From Megalopta genalis (taxonomy: Eukaryota > Arthropoda > Insecta > Hymenoptera > Halictidae), in NCBI RefSeq assembly GCF_051020955.1, contig NW_027476527.1:1-64000 (forward strand): a stretch of DNA of 64,000 nucleotides, in the 5' to 3' direction. Position 1 is the first letter of the stretch; each line of letters begins with the position of its first letter. The notes under the pieces are model-generated. The model saw only the letters and a program-made list of their open reading frames with translations, was not told where the DNA came from and did no database searches. Positions 13,925 to 27,187 of the stretch are shown piece by piece. The position numbers and the translations under genes are program-made.

Positions 13925-16900
13925 TTCGCATGGATTTGAAGCTAACTCGTTAGTTTCGCATGCAGTTGTAGCTAAATAATCTATATCACAAGTATTTGTA
14001 GCTAAACCATTTGTTTCGCATGGATTTGAAGCTACGCCTTCTACTTCGCATTGATTTGAAGCTAAATCATTTGTTTCGCATGGAATTGAAGCTACCTCGT
14101 TTGTTCCTCCTGCTTTTGAAGCTATATCACTTATATCGCAAGTATTTGAAGCTAAATCATATGTGTCGAATGGATTTGAAGCTGAACCTAATACATCGCA
14201 TTGATTTGAAACTAAATCTTGTGTATCGCATGGATTTGAAGCTAAACCTACTACATCGCATTGATTTGAAGCTAAATCATGTATATAGCATGGATTTGAA
14301 GGTATCTCGTTTGTTTCGCATGCAGTTGTATCTAAATAATGTATATCACAAGTATTTGTAGCAAAACCATTTGTTTTGCATGGATTTGAAGCTAAGCCTT
14401 CTACTTCGCATTCATTTGAAGCTAAATCATTTGTTTCGCATGGATTTGAATCTAAGTCTTGTCCTTCGAATAGATTTGAAGCTAAATCATGTGTTTCGTA
14501 TGGATTTGAAGCTAAACCTTCTACATCGCATTGATTTGAAGCTAAACCTTCTATATTCTATTGATTTGAAGCTGAACCTTCTACCTCTAATTGATTTGAA
14601 GCTAAACCTTCTACATCGCATTGATTTGAAGCTAAATCATGTGTATCGCATGGATTTGAAGCTAACTCCTTTGTTTCGCAAGCTGTTGAAGCTAAATTAT
14701 GTATATCACAAGTATTTGAAGCAGCACCACTTGTTTCGCATGAATATCAAGCTAAACCATGCGTTTCGCATGAATTTGAAGCTAAATCACGTGTTTCGCA
14801 TTGATTTGAAGAGAAACAAGGTGTTTCGCATGGATTTGAAGCTAACTCGTTCGTTTCGCCTGCATTTGAAGCTATATCACTTATATCGCAAGTATCTGAA
14901 GCTAAATCGTTTGTTTCGCGCGGATTTGAAGCTAAACATTCTACATCGTATTGATTTGAAGTTGAATCATGTGTTTCGCGTGGATTTGAAGCTAACTCAT
15001 TTGTCTCTCCTGCATTTGAAGCTATATTACTTATATCGCAAGTATTTGAATGTAAATCATTTGTTTCGCGCGGATATGAAGCTAAACCTTCTACATCGCA
15101 TTGGTTTGAAGCTAAATCATGTGTTTAGCATGTATTTGAAGCTAACTCGTTTGTTTCGCATGCAGTTGAATCTAAATCATGTATATCACAAGTTGTTGAA
15201 GCTAAGCCATTTGTTTCGCCTGCATTTGAAGCTAAATCATGCGTTTTGCTTCGATTTGAAGCTAACTGGTTGGTTTCGTCTGCGTTTGAAGCTATATCAC
15301 TTATATCGCAAGTATCTGAAGCTAAATTATATGTTTCAGATGGATTTGAAGCTAAACCGTCTACATTGCATTGATTTGCATCTAAACCATGTGTTTCGCA
15401 TGGATTTGAAGCTAAGCCTTCTACTTCGCATTGATTTGAAGCTAAATCATGTGTATCGCATGGATTTGAAGCTAAACCTTCTACATCGCATTGGTTTGAA
15501 GCTAAATTATTTGTTTCGCATGGATTTGAATATAAGCCTTGTCCTTCGAATTGATTTGATGCTAAATCATGTGTTTCGTATGCATTTGAAGCTAAACCTT
15601 CTACATCGCATTGATTTGAAGCTAAACCTTCTACATTCTATTGATTTGAAGCTAAACCTTCTACCTCTTATTGTTTTGAAGCTAAAACTTCTACATCGCA
15701 TTGATTTGAAGCTAAATCTTGTGTATCGCATGGATTTGAAGCTAAACCTTCTACATCGCATTGATTTGAAGCTAAATCATGTATATAGCATGGATTTGAA
15801 GCTATCTCGTTTATTTCGCATGCAGTTGTAGCTAAATAATGTATATCACAAGTATTTGTAGCTAAACCATTTGTTTTGCATGGATTTGAAGCTAAGCCTT
15901 CTACTTCGCATTCATTTGAAGCTAAATCATTTGTTTCGCATGGATTTGAATCTAAGCCTTGTCCTTCGAATTGATTTGAAGCTAAATCATGTGTTTCGTA
16001 TGGATTTGAAGCTAAACCTTCTACATCGGATTGATTTGAAGCTAAACCTTCTATATTCTATTGATTTGAAGCAGAACCTTCTACCTCTTATTGATTTGAA
16101 ACTAAACCTTCTACATCGCATTGATTTGAAGCTAAATCTTGTGTATCGCATGGATTTGAAGCTAAACCTTCTACATCGCATTGATTTGAAGCTAAATCAT
16201 GTGAATCGCATGGATTTCAAGCTAACTCGTTCGTATAGCATGCAGTTGTAGCTAAATGATGTATATCACAAGTATTTGTAGCTAAACCATTTGTTTTGCA
16301 TGGATTTGAAGCTAAGCCTTCTACGTCGCATTCATTTGAAGCTAAATCATTTGTTTCGCATGGATTTGAATCTAAGCCTTGTCCTTCGAATTTATTTGAA
16401 GCTGAATCTTGTGTATGTCATGCATTTGAAGCTAAACCTTCTATATCGCATTGATTTGAAGCTAAATCATGTTTCTCGCATGGAATTGAAGCTGCCTCGT
16501 TTGTTCCTACAGCTTTTGAAGCTATATCACTTATATCGCAAGTATTTGAAGCTAAATCGTATGTGTCGCATGGATTTGAAGCTGAACCTACTACATCGCA
16601 TTGATTTGAAGCTAAATCTTGTGTATCGCATGGATTTGAAGCTAAACCTTCTACATCGCATTGATTTGAAGGTAAATCATGTGTTTCGCATGGATTTGAA
16701 GATAACTCGTTCGTTTCGCCTGCAGTTGAATCTACATCACTTATATCGCTAGTATTTGAAGCTAAATCATGTGTATCGCGTGGATTTTGAAGCTAACTCG
16801 ATTGATTAGTCTTCATTTGAAGCTATATCACTTACACCCCAAGCGTTTGAAGCTACATCATTTGTTTCGCACGGATTTGAAGCTAATCCTTCTTCATCGC

Positions 16901-17675
16901 ATTGATTTGCATTGATTTGACGCTAACTCGTTCGTTGCGCATGCAGTTGTAGCTAAATAATGTATATCACAAGTATTTGAAGCTAATTCATTTGTTTCGC
17001 ATGGATTTGAATCTAAGCCTTGTCCTTCGAATTTATTTGAAGCTGAATCTTGTGTATGTCATGCATTTGAAGCTAAACCTTCTACATCGCATTGATTTGA
17101 AGCTAAATCTTGTGTATGTCAAGGATTTGAAGCTAAACCATCTACATCGCATTGATTTAAAGCTAAATCATGTGTATCGCGTGGATTTTAAGCTAACTCG
17201 TTCGTTTCGCCTGTATTTGAAGCTATATCACTTATATCGCAAGTATTTGAAGCTAAATCATTTGTTTTGCATGGATTTGAAGCTAAGCCTTCTACTTCGC
17301 ATTCATTTGAAGCTAAATCATCTGTTTCGCATGGTTTTGAATCTAAGCCTTGTCCTTCGAATTGATTTGAAGCTAAATCATGTGTTTCGTATGGATTTGA
17401 AGCTAAACCTTCTACATCGCATTGATTTGAAGCTAAACCTTCTATATTCTATTGATTTGAAGCAGAACCTTCTACCTCTTATTGATTTGAAGCTAAACCT
17501 TCTACATCGCATTGATTTGAAGCTAAGCCTTCTTCTTCGCATTCATTTGAAGCTAAATCATTTGTTTCGCATGGATTTGAATCTAAGACTTGTCCTTCGA
17601 ATTGATTTGAAGCTGAATCTTGTGTATGTCATGCATTTGAAGCTAAACCTTCTACATCGCATTGATTTGAAGCTA
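13925..17675. repeat. 3.75-kb segmental duplication, left partner
   Basis: This segment is collinear with 41,491-45,240. The offset is 27,566 at the left and 27,564 at the right; the change comes from one-base losses near 43,610 and 44,457. The 486-residue plus frame at 14,371-15,831 corresponds to 41,937-43,397, with four residue differences. A chimeric junction near 17,240, where a D-class monomer is followed directly by the ttgttttgcatgg class, is present in both, so the junction predates the duplication. Confidence 0.88.
14371..15831 (+). other. 486-residue plus-frame open run, probably not a gene
   Basis: This is a plus-frame run of 10-residue L-K-L-N-x-x-x-R-[MI]-D repeats. It starts just after a TAG-containing monomer and ends at TAG in cagttgtagct. 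It has no distinctive N-terminus, signal peptide or non-repeat domain. It looks long only because spacing is regular and plus-strand stop monomers are absent here. All four residue differences from its copy at 41,937-43,397 change the residue, which gives no sign of protein-level selection. I do not recognise the sequence. Confidence 0.12.
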
Positions 17676-18204
17676 AATCATGTGCATCGCATGGATTTGA
17701 ATCTAAACCTTCTACATCGCATTGATTTGAAGCTAAATCATTTGTTTCGCATGGATTTGAATCTAAGCCTTGTCCTTCGAATTGATTTGAAGCTAAATCA
17801 TGTGTTTCGTATGGATTTGAAGCTAAACCTTCTACATCGCATTGATTTGAAGCTAAACCTTCTACATTATATTGATTTGAAGCTAAACCTTCTACCTCTT
17901 ATTGTTTTGAAGCTAAAACTTCTACATCGCATTGATTTGAAGCTAAATCATGTTTCTCGCATGGATTTGAAGCTAAACCGTCTACATTGCATTGATTTGC
18001 ATCTAAACCATGTGTTTCGCGTGGATTTGAAGCTAAGCCTTCTACTTCGCATTGATTTGAAGCTAAATCATGTGTGTCGCATTGATTTGAAGCTAAATCA
18101 TGTGTTTCGCGTGGACTTGAAGCTAACTGGTTGGTTTCGCATGCATTTGAAGCTGTATCCCTCATATTCGCAAGTATTTGAACCTAAATCATTCGATTCG
18201 CATG

Positions 18205-18897
18205 GCGTTAAAGCTAAGCCTTCTATTTCGCATTGATTTGAAGCTAAATCGTTTGTTTCGCTTGCATTTGAAGCTCTTTCATTTATACTGCAAGTATTTA
18301 AAGCTAAATCATTCGTTTCGCATGGATTTGAAGCTAAGCCTTCTAATACGCATTGTTTTGAATCTAAATCATGTGTTTCGCATGTATTTGAAGCTAACTC
18401 GTTTGTATCGAGTGCAGTTGAAGCTAAATCATGTATATCCCAAGTATTTGAAGCTAAACAAATTCTATCGCATGGATTTGAAGATAAGCCTTCTATTTCG
18501 CATTGATTTGAAGCTAAATCATGTGTTTCGCATGTATTTGAAGCTAACTCGTTTGTTTCGAGTGCAGTTGAAGCTAAATCATGCATATCCCAAGTATTTG
18601 AAGCTAAACAATTTGTATCGCATGGATTTGCAGATAAGCCTTCTACTTCGCATTGATCTGAAGTTAAGTCATGTGTTTCGCATGGGTTTGAATCTAACTC
18701 GTTTGCTTCGCCTGCAGTTGAAGCTATACCATTTATATCGCAAGCTTTTGAAGGTAAATCATTTGTTTCGCATGGATATGAAGCTAACTTGTTTGTTTCG
18801 GATGCATTTGATGCTATATCACTTATATCGCAAGCATCTGAAGCTTAATCATTTGTTTCCCATGGATTTGAAGCTAAACCTTCTACATCGCATTGAT
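18205..18897. repeat. ~690-bp duplication within domain 3, copy 1
   Basis: This copy is collinear with 22,143-22,835 at an offset of 3,938. Shared rare monomers include gaagctctttcatttatac and ccttctaatacgcattg. The offset is not a multiple of 30 because irregular monomers lie between the copies. Confidence 0.8.
18601..18883. repeat. ~280-bp block repeated 750 bp downstream
   Basis: The run from gctaaacaatttgtatcg to the monomer after gaagcttaatc recurs at 19,351-19,633, offset 750 or 25 monomers. A third copy is at about 22,540-22,820. All three share gaagcttaatc, which puts a TAA in the minus frame. Confidence 0.8.
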
Positions 18898-19350
18898 TTG
18901 AAGCTAAACCTTCTACATTCTATTGATTTTAAGCTAAACCTTCTACCTCTTATTGTTTTGAAGCTAAATCTTCTACATCGCATTGATTTGAAGCTAAATC
19001 ATGTTTCTCGCATGGAATTGAAGCTACCTCGTTTGTTCCTACAGCTTTTGAAGCTATATCACTTATATCGCAAGTATTTGAAGCTAAATCGAATGTGTCG
19101 CATGGATTTGAAGCTGACCCTACTACATCGCATTGATTTGAAGCTAAATCTTGTGTATCGCATGGATTTGAAGCTAAACCTTCTACATCGCATTGATTTG
19201 AAGCTAAGCCTTCTACTTCGCATTCATTTGAAGCTAAATCATTTGTTTCGCATGGATTTGAATCTAAGACTTGTCCTTCGAATTGATTTGAAGCTGAATC
19301 TTGTGTATGTCATGCATTTGAAGCTAAACCTTCTACATCGCATTGATTTG

Positions 19351-19633
19351 AAGCTAAACAATTTGTATCGCATGGATTTGCAGATAAGCCTTCTACTTCG
19401 CATTGATCTGAAGTTAAATCATGTGTTTCGCATGGGTTTGAATCTAACTCGTTTGCTTCGCCTGCAGTTGAAGCTATACCATTTATATCGCAAGCTTTTG
19501 AAGGTAAATCATTTGTTTCGCATGGATATGAAGCTAACTTGTTTGTTTCGGATGCATTTGATGCTATATCACTTATATCGCAAGCATCTGAAGCTTAATC
19601 ATTTGTTTCCCATGGATTTGAAGCTAAACCTTC
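19351..19633. repeat. ~280-bp block, second copy
   Basis: This copies 18,601-18,883. It continues to match 22,538-22,948 further to the right than the first copy does, so it is closer to the 22.5-kb copy at its right edge. Confidence 0.8.
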
Positions 19634-21181
19634 CACATCGTATTGATTTGCAGCTAAATCATGTGTTTCGCATGGATTTGAAACTAACTCGTTCGTTGCG
19701 CATGCAGTTAAATCTAAATTACGTATATCACAAGTATTTGTAGCTAAACCATTTGTTTCGCATGGAATTGAATCTATGCCTTGTACTCCGAATTGATTTG
19801 AAGCTAAATCCTGTGTTTCGCATGGATTTGAAGCTAACTCGTTCGTTTAACATGCAGTTAAATCTAAATAACGTATATCACAAGTATTTGTGGCAAAACC
19901 ATTTGTTTCGCATGGATTTGAATCTAAGCCTTGTACTTCGAGTTGATTTGAAGCTAAATCATGTGTTTCGCATTGATTTGAAGCTAAACCTTCTACATCG
20001 CATTGATTTGCAGCTAAATCATGTGTTTCGCATGGACTTGAAGCTAACTCGTTTGTTTCGCATGCAGATGAAACTATATCACCTATATCCGATGTGTTTG
20101 AAGCTCAATCGTTTGTTTAGCATGGATTTGAAGCAAATCCTACTACATCGCATTGATTTTAAGGTACATCATTTGTATCGAATCGATTTTGAAGCTAACT
20201 CATTTCATTCGTCTGCATTTGAAGCTATATCAATTATATCCCAAGTGTTTGAAGCTAATTCAATTGTTTCGCGTTGATTTGAAGTTAAACCTTCTACATC
20301 GCATTGATCTGAAGCTAAACCATGTGTTTCGCTTGGATTTGAAGCTAAATCATGTGTTTCGCTTGGATTTGAAGCTAACTCGTTCGTTGCGCAAGCAGTT
20401 AAATCTAAATAACGTATATCACAGGTATTTGTACCTAAACCATTTGGTTCGAATGGATTTGAAGCTAAACCTTCTACATCGCATTGATTTGAAGCTTAAT
20501 CGTGTGTTTTGCATGAATTTGAAGCTAACTCGTTTGTTTCCCCTGCATTTGAAGCTATATAACTTATATCGCAAGTATCTGACGCTAAATCATTTGTGTC
20601 GCATGGGTTTGAAGCTAAACCTGCCACATCTTATTGATTTGATGCTAAATCATGTGTTTTGCATCGAGTTGAAGCTTACCCATTTGTTTCGACAGCATTT
20701 GAAGCTATATCACTCATATCGCAAGTATCAGAATCTAAATCATTTGTTTGGCATTATTTTTTAAGCTGAACCTTCTACATAGCATTGATTTGAAGCTTAA
20801 TCGTGTGTTTTGCATGGATTTGATTCTATCTCGTTTGTTTCCCCTGCATTTGAAGCTGTATCACTTACATCGCAAGTATCTGACGCTAAAACATTTGTGT
20901 CGCATGGATTTGAAGCTATACATTCCACATTGCATTGATTTGAAGCTAAACCTGCTACATCTTATTGATTTGAAGCTAAATCATGTGTTTCGCATGGAGT
21001 TGAAGCTAACCCGTTTGTTTCGTCAGCATTTGAAGCTATATGACTTATATCGCAAGCATCTGAATCTAAATCATTTGTTTCTCATAGATTTGAAGCTAAA
21101 CCGTCTACATCGCATTGATTTGAAGCTTAATCATGTGTTTTGCATGGATTTGAAGCTAACTCGTTTGTTTCGCTTGCCTTT

Positions 21182-21217
21182 GAAGCTCTTTCATTTATAC
21201 TGCCACTGCATTGTTTT
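21182..21217. repeat. 36-bp expanded monomer
   Basis: Core-to-core distance is 36 bp instead of 30. Six extra bases lie in ctgccactgcattgtttt. The expansion is a multiple of 3, so it leaves both dominant frames intact. It is the only such unit I noticed. It may be a local duplication of part of a monomer. Confidence 0.8.
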
Positions 21218-22142
21218 GAAGCTAAATAATCTATTTCGCGTGGATTCGAAGCTAACTCGTCTGCTTCGAATGCAGCTGAAGCTAAATCATGAATATCACA
21301 ATTATTTGAATCTAAACCATTTGTATCGCATGGATTTGAAGATAAGCCATTTACTTCGCATTGATTTGAAGTTAAATCATGTGATCCGCATGGATTTGAC
21401 GCTAACTCGTTTATTTCGCCTGCATTTGAAGCTATATCACTTATATCGCAAGAATTTGAAGCCAAATCATTTGTTTCGCGCGGATTTGAAGCTAAACGTT
21501 CTACATCGCATTGATTTGAAGCTGAATCATGTGTTTCTCATGGATTTGAAGCTAACTCAATTGTCTCTCCTGAATTTGAAGCTATATCACTTATATCGCA
21601 AGTGTTTGAAGCTAAACCATTTTTTTCTCATGTATTTGTTGCTAAACCTTCTACATCGCATTGATTTGAAGCTATATCATGTGTTTCTCATGGATTTGAA
21701 ACTGCCTCGTTTGTTTCGCATGCAGTTGAAGCTAAATCATGTATTTCATAAGTATTTGAAGCCGAACCGTTAGATTCGCATGGATTTGAAGCTGAGCCTT
21801 CTACTTCGCACTGATTTGAAGCTAAATCATGTGTCCCGCTTGGATTTGAAGCTAATCCTTCTACTTCGAATTGATTTGAAGCTAAATCATGTATTGCGCA
21901 TGGATTTCAATCTATCTCGTTTGTTTCGCTTGCATTTGAAACTACTTCATTTATACCGCCAGTATTTGAAGCCAAATCGTATGTCTCGAATGGATTTGAC
22001 GCTAAGCCTTCTACTTCGCTTTTATTTGAAGCGAAAGCATGTGTTTCGCTCGGATTTCGAGCTAACTCGTTTATTTCCCATGCAGTTGAATCTAAATCAC
22101 GTATATCACAAGTATTTGAAGCTAAATCATGTGTTTCGCTTG

Positions 22143-22835
22143 GATTTGAATCTAAGCCTTCTATTTCGCATTGATTTGAAGCTAAATCGTTTGTTTCGCT
22201 TGCATTTGAAGCTCTTTCATTTATACTGCAAGTATTTAAAGCTAAATCATTCGTTTCGCATGGATTTGAAGCTAAGCCTTCTAATACGCATTGATTTGAA
22301 TCTAAATCATGTGTTTCGCATGTATTTGAAGCTAACTCGTTTGTATCGAGTGCAGTTGAAGCTAAATCATGCATATCCCAAGTATTTGAAGCTAAACAAT
22401 TTCTATCGCATGGATTTGAAGATAAGTCTTCTACTTCGCATTGATTTGAAGCTAAATCATGTGTTTCGCATGTATTTGAAGCTAACTCGTTTGTTTCGAG
22501 TGCAGTTGAAGCTAAATCATGTATATCCCAAGTATTTGAAGCTAAACAATTTGTATCGCATGGATTTGCAGATAAGCCTTCTACTTCGCATTGATCTGAA
22601 GTTAAATCATGTGTTTCGCATGGATTTGAATCTAACTCGTTTGCTTCGCCTGCAGTTGAAGCTATATCATTTATACCGCAAGCATTTGAAGGTAAATCAT
22701 TTGTTTCGCATGGATATGAAGCTAACTTGTTTGTGTCGGATGCATTTGATGCTATATCACTTACATCGCAAGCATCTGAAGCTTAATCATTTGTTTCCCA
22801 TGGATTTGAAGCTAAACCTTCTACATCGCATTGAT
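22143..22835. repeat. ~690-bp duplication within domain 3, copy 2
   Basis: This is the partner of 18,205-18,897. Scattered substitutions separate the copies, for example gcattgatttg near 22,290 versus gcattgttttg near 18,351, so this duplication is older than the near-identical ones in later domains. Confidence 0.8.
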
Positions 22836-23082
22836 TTGCAGCTAAATCATGTGTTTCGCATGGATTTGAAACTAACTCGTTCGTTGCTCATGCAGTTAAA
22901 TCTAAATTACGTATATCACAAGTATTTGTAGCTAAACCATTTGTTTCGCATGGATTTGAATCTAAGCCTTGTACTTCGAGTTGATTTGAAGCAAAATCAT
23001 GTGTCTCGCATGGAATTGAAGCTAGCTCGTTTGTTCCTACAGCTTTTGAAGCTATATCACTTATATCGCAAGTATTTGAAGC

Positions 23083-24564
23083 TTAATCATATGTGTCGCA
23101 CGGATTTGAAGCTGAACCTACTACATCGCATTGATTTGAAGCTAAATCTTGTGTATGGCATGGATTTGAAACGAAACCTTCTACATCGCATTGATTTGAA
23201 GCTAAATCATGTGTTTCGCATGGAATTGAAGCAACCTCGTTTGTTCCTCCAGCATTCCAAGCTATATCACTTATATCGCAAGTATTTGAAGCTAAATCAT
23301 ATGTGTCGCATGGATTTGAAGCTGAACCTTCTACATCGCATTGATTTGAAGCTAAATCATGTGTTACGCTTGAATTTGAAGCTGAACCTTCTACATCGCA
23401 TTGATTTGAAGCTAAATCATGTGTCTCGCATGGAATTGAAGCTACCTCGTTTGTTCCTACAGCTTTTGAAGCTATATCACTTATATCGCAAGTATTTGAA
23501 GCTAAATCATATGTGTCGCATGGATTTGAAGCTGAACCTACTACATCGCATTGATATGAAGCTAAATCTTGTGTATGGCATGGATTTGAAGCTAAACCTT
23601 CTACATCGCATTGATTTGAAGCTAAATCATGTGTATCGCATGGATTTGAAGTTAACTCGTTTGTTTCGCATGCAGTTGTATCTAAATAATGTATATCACA
23701 AGTATTTGTAGTTAAACCATTTGTTTTGCATGGATTTGAAGCCAAGCCTTGTACTTCGCATTCATTTGAAGCTAAATCGTTTGTTTCGCATGGATTTGAA
23801 TCTATGCCTTGTCCTTCGAATTGATTTGAATCTAATTCATGTGTGTCGTATGGATTTGAAGCTGAACCTTCTACATCGCATTGATTTGAAGCTAAATCAT
23901 GTGTCTCGCATGGAATTGAAGCTACCTCGTTTGTTGCTACAGCTTTTGAAGCTATATCATTTATATCGCAAGTATTTGAAGCTGAATCATATGTGTCGCA
24001 TGGATTTGAAGCTGAACCTACTACATCGCATTGATTTGTAGCTAAATCTTGTGTATCGCATGGATTTGAAGCTAAACCTTCCACATCGCATTGATTTGAA
24101 GCTAAATCATGTGTATCGCATGGATTTGAAGCTAACTCGTTAGTTTCGCATGCAGTTGTAGCTAAATAATCTATATCACAAGTATTTGTAGCTAAACCAT
24201 TTGTTTCGCATGGATTTGAAGCTACGCCTTCTACTTCGCATTGATTTGAAGCTAAATCATTTGTTTCGCATGGAATTGAAGCCTCCTCGTTTGTTCCTCC
24301 AGCTTTTGAAGCTATATCACTTATATCGCAAGTATTTGAAGCTAAATCATATGTGCCGCATGGGTTCGAAGCTGAGCCTTCTACTTCGCATTCATCTGAA
24401 GCTAAATCATTTGTTTCGCATGGATTTGAATCTAAGACTTGCCCTTCGAATTGATTTGAAGCTAAATCATGTGTTTCGTATGGATTTGAAGCTAAACCTT
24501 CTACATCGCATTGATTTGCAGCTAAATCATGTGTTTCGCATGGATTTGAAGCTAACTCGTTCAT
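23083..24564 (-). other. 493-residue minus-frame open run, weak coding candidate
   Basis: This run reads as about 49 repeats of the form N-x-C-[DE]-x-x-[DG]-L-A-S, rich in Cys, Asn and acidic residues. It ends at TAA created by gaagcttaatc near 23,083. There is no ATG-led unique N-terminus, signal peptide or flanking domain, and the residues continue the surrounding array. A secreted or structural Cys-rich repeat protein would look like this, but so would any stop-free satellite frame. I do not recognise it. Confidence 0.2.
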
Positions 24565-24700
24565 TTCGCCTCCTTTTGAAACTATGTCACTTATATCGCA
24601 AGTATTTAAAGCTAAATCATATGTGCCGCATGGATTTGAAGCTGAGCCTTCTACTTCTCATTCATCTGAAGCTAAATCATTTGTTTCGCATGGATTTGAA

Positions 24701-26995
24701 GATAACACGTTCGTTTCGCCTGCAGTTGAATCTACATCACTTATATCGCTAGTATTTGAAGCTAAATCATGTGTATCGCGTGGATTTTGAAGCTAACTCG
24801 TTTGATTAGTCTTCATTTGAAGCTATATCACTTACACCCCAAGCGTTTGAAGCTATATCATTTGTTTCGCATGGATTTGAAGCTAATCCTTCTTCATCGC
24901 ATTGATTTGCAGCTAAATCATGTGTTTCGCATGGATTTGAAGCTAACTCGTTCGTTGCGCATGCAGTTAAATCTAAATAACGTATATCACAAGTATGTGA
25001 AGCTAAACCATTTGATTCGCATGGATTTGAAGCTAAGCCTTCTACTTCGCATTAATTGGAAGATAAATCACGTGTTTTGCATGGATTTGAAGCAAAACCT
25101 TCTACATCGCATTGATTTGAAGCTAAATCATGTGTTTCGCATGCAGTTGAAGCTAAATCATGTCTTTCACAAGTATTTGAATATGAACCATTTGAATCGC
25201 ATTGATTTGAACCCGAGCCTTCTACTTCGCACTGATTTGCAGCTAAATAATGTGTCTCGCATGGATTTGTAGCTAAACCTTCTACATCGCATTGATTTGC
25301 AGCTGAATCATGTGTTTCGCATGGATTTGAAGCTACCTCGTCTGTTCCTACAGCTTTTGAAGCTATATCACTTATATCGCAAGTATTTAAATCTAAATCA
25401 TATGTGCCGCATGGATTTGAAACTGAGCCTTCTACCTCGCATTCATCTGAAGCTAAATCATTTGTTTCGCATGGATTTGAATCTAAGCCTTGCCCTTCGA
25501 ATTGATTTGAAGCTAAATCATGTGTTTCGTATGGATTTGAAGCTAAACCTTCTACATCGCATTGATTTGAAGATAAATCGTGTGTTTCGGATAGATTTGA
25601 AGCTAACTCGTTAGTTTCGCAAGCAGTTGTAGCTAAATAATGTATATCACAAGTATTTGTAGCTAAACCATTTGTTTCGCATGGATTTGAAGCTAAACCT
25701 TCTACATCGCATTGATTTGCAGCTATATCATGTGTTTCGCATGGATTTGTAGCTAAACCTTCTACATCGCATTGATTTGCAGCTGAATCATGTGTTTCGC
25801 ATGGATTTGAAGCTACCTCGTTTGTTCCTACATCTTTTGAAGCTATATCACTTATATCGCAAGTATTTGAAGCTAAATCATATGTGTCGCATGGATTTGA
25901 AGCTGAACCTACTACATCGCATTGATTTGTAGCTAAATCTTGTGTATCGCATGGATTTGAAGCTAAACCTTCCACATCGCATTGATTTGAAGCTAAATCA
26001 TGTGTATCGCATGGATTTGAAGCTAACTCGTTAGTTTTGCATGCAGTTGTAGCTAAATAATGTATATCACAAGTATTTGTAGCTAATCCATTTGTTTCGC
26101 ATGGATTTGAAGCTACGCCTTCTACTTCGCATTGATTTGAAGCTAAAGCATTTGTATCGCATGGATTTGAATCTAAGCATTGTACTTCGATTTGATTTGA
26201 AGCTAAATCATGTGTTTCGTATGGATTTGAAGCTGAACCTTCTACATCGCATTGATTTGAAGCTAAATCATGTGTCTCGCATGGAATTGAAGCTACCTCG
26301 ATTGTTCCTACAGCTTTTGAAGCTATATCACTTATATCGCAAGTATTTGAAGCTGAATCATATGTGTCGCATGGATTTGAAGCTGAACCTACTACATCGC
26401 ATTGATTTGAAGCTAAATCTTGTGTATGGCATGGATTTGAAGCTAAACCTTCTACATCCCATTTATTTGAAGCTAAATCATGTGTATCGCATGGATTTGA
26501 AGTTAACTCGTTTGTTTCGCATGCAGTTGTAGCTAAATAATGTATATCACAAGTATTTGTAGTTAAACCATTTGTTTTGCATGGATTTGAAGCCAAGCCT
26601 TCTACTTCGCATTCATTTGAAGCTAAATCGTTTGTTTCGCATGGATTTGAATCTATGCCTTGTCCTTCGACTTGATTTGAATCTAAATCATGTGTGTCGT
26701 ATGGATTTGAAGCTAAACCTTCTACATCGCATTTATTTGAAGCTAAACCTTATATATTCTATTGATTTGAAGCTAAACCTTCTATATTCTATTGATTTGA
26801 AGCTAAACCATCTACCTCTTATTGATTTGAAGCAAACCTTCTACATCGCATTGATTTGAAGATAAATCGCGTGTTTCGCATGGATTTGAAGCTAACTCGT
26901 TAGTTTCGCATGCAGTTGTAGCTAAATAATCTATATCACAAGTATTTGTAGCTAAACCATTTGTTTCGTTTGGATTTGAAGCTACGTCTTCTACA
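24701..26995. repeat. 2.3-kb segmental duplication, left partner
   Basis: This segment is collinear with 45,984-48,278 at a constant offset of 21,283. It includes the frame-shift module near 24,786 and the one-base loss gaagcaaacc near 26,833, both present in the partner. The constant offset means no indels separate the copies. Confidence 0.88.
25052..26596 (-). other. 514-residue minus-frame open run, weak coding candidate
   Basis: This is a stop-free run of the 10-residue Cys repeat, with a counterpart of equal length at 46,335-47,879. The two translations differ at only a few residues. The left end is TAA from a taattgg monomer near 25,050. Its start is only the first possible initiator in an already open repeat frame, so no real start site is evident. 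No other domain is present. Confidence 0.2.
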
Positions 26996-27187
26996 TCGCA
27001 TTGATTTGAAGCTAAATCATGTGTCTCGCATGGAATTGAAGCTACCTCGTTTGTTCCTACAGCTTTTGAAGCTATATCACTCATATCGCAAGTATTTGAA
27101 GCTAAATCATTTGTTTCGCTTGGATTTGAAGCAAAACCTTCTACATCGCATTGATTTGAAGCTAAATCATGTGTTTCGCATGCAGTT

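Larger units (their letters stand above)
11156..18150. repeat. Array domain 2: regular 30-bp phasing
   Basis: This domain has the same monomer families as domain 1 but almost perfect 30-bp spacing, so the plus frame stays open for up to 486 residues. It contains the 360-bp tandem duplication near 12.6-13.3 kb and the segment later copied to 41.5-45.2 kb. The deletion gtgttcgcatgg near 11,553 is shared with 38,880 and 40,499, so it is a genuine inherited change. Confidence 0.8.
18178..19743 (+). other. 521-residue plus-frame open run, probably not a gene
   Basis: This plus-frame run crosses a one-base gain (catattcgc near 18,171) at its start and ends at TAG in tatttgtagct. It consists only of 10-residue repeats, basic and leucine-rich, with no other domain. 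The internal 750-bp duplication accounts for part of its length. The complementary minus frame is interrupted near 18,840 and 19,590 by gaagcttaatc. The function is unknown and coding is unlikely. Confidence 0.12.
18150..22950. repeat. Array domain 3: most divergent monomers
   Basis: Monomers here carry many more scattered substitutions and rare classes, such as gaagctctttcatttatac, tcgagtgcagttg, tgtttcccctgc and gttccgatgc-like variants. Paired minus-strand stop modules are absent from about 18,960 to 26,750. Stops in the minus frame arise instead from single changes, such as gaagcttaatc (TAA) and gaagctcaatc (TGA). High divergence with little local homogenisation suggests an older core of the array. 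Confidence 0.75.
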
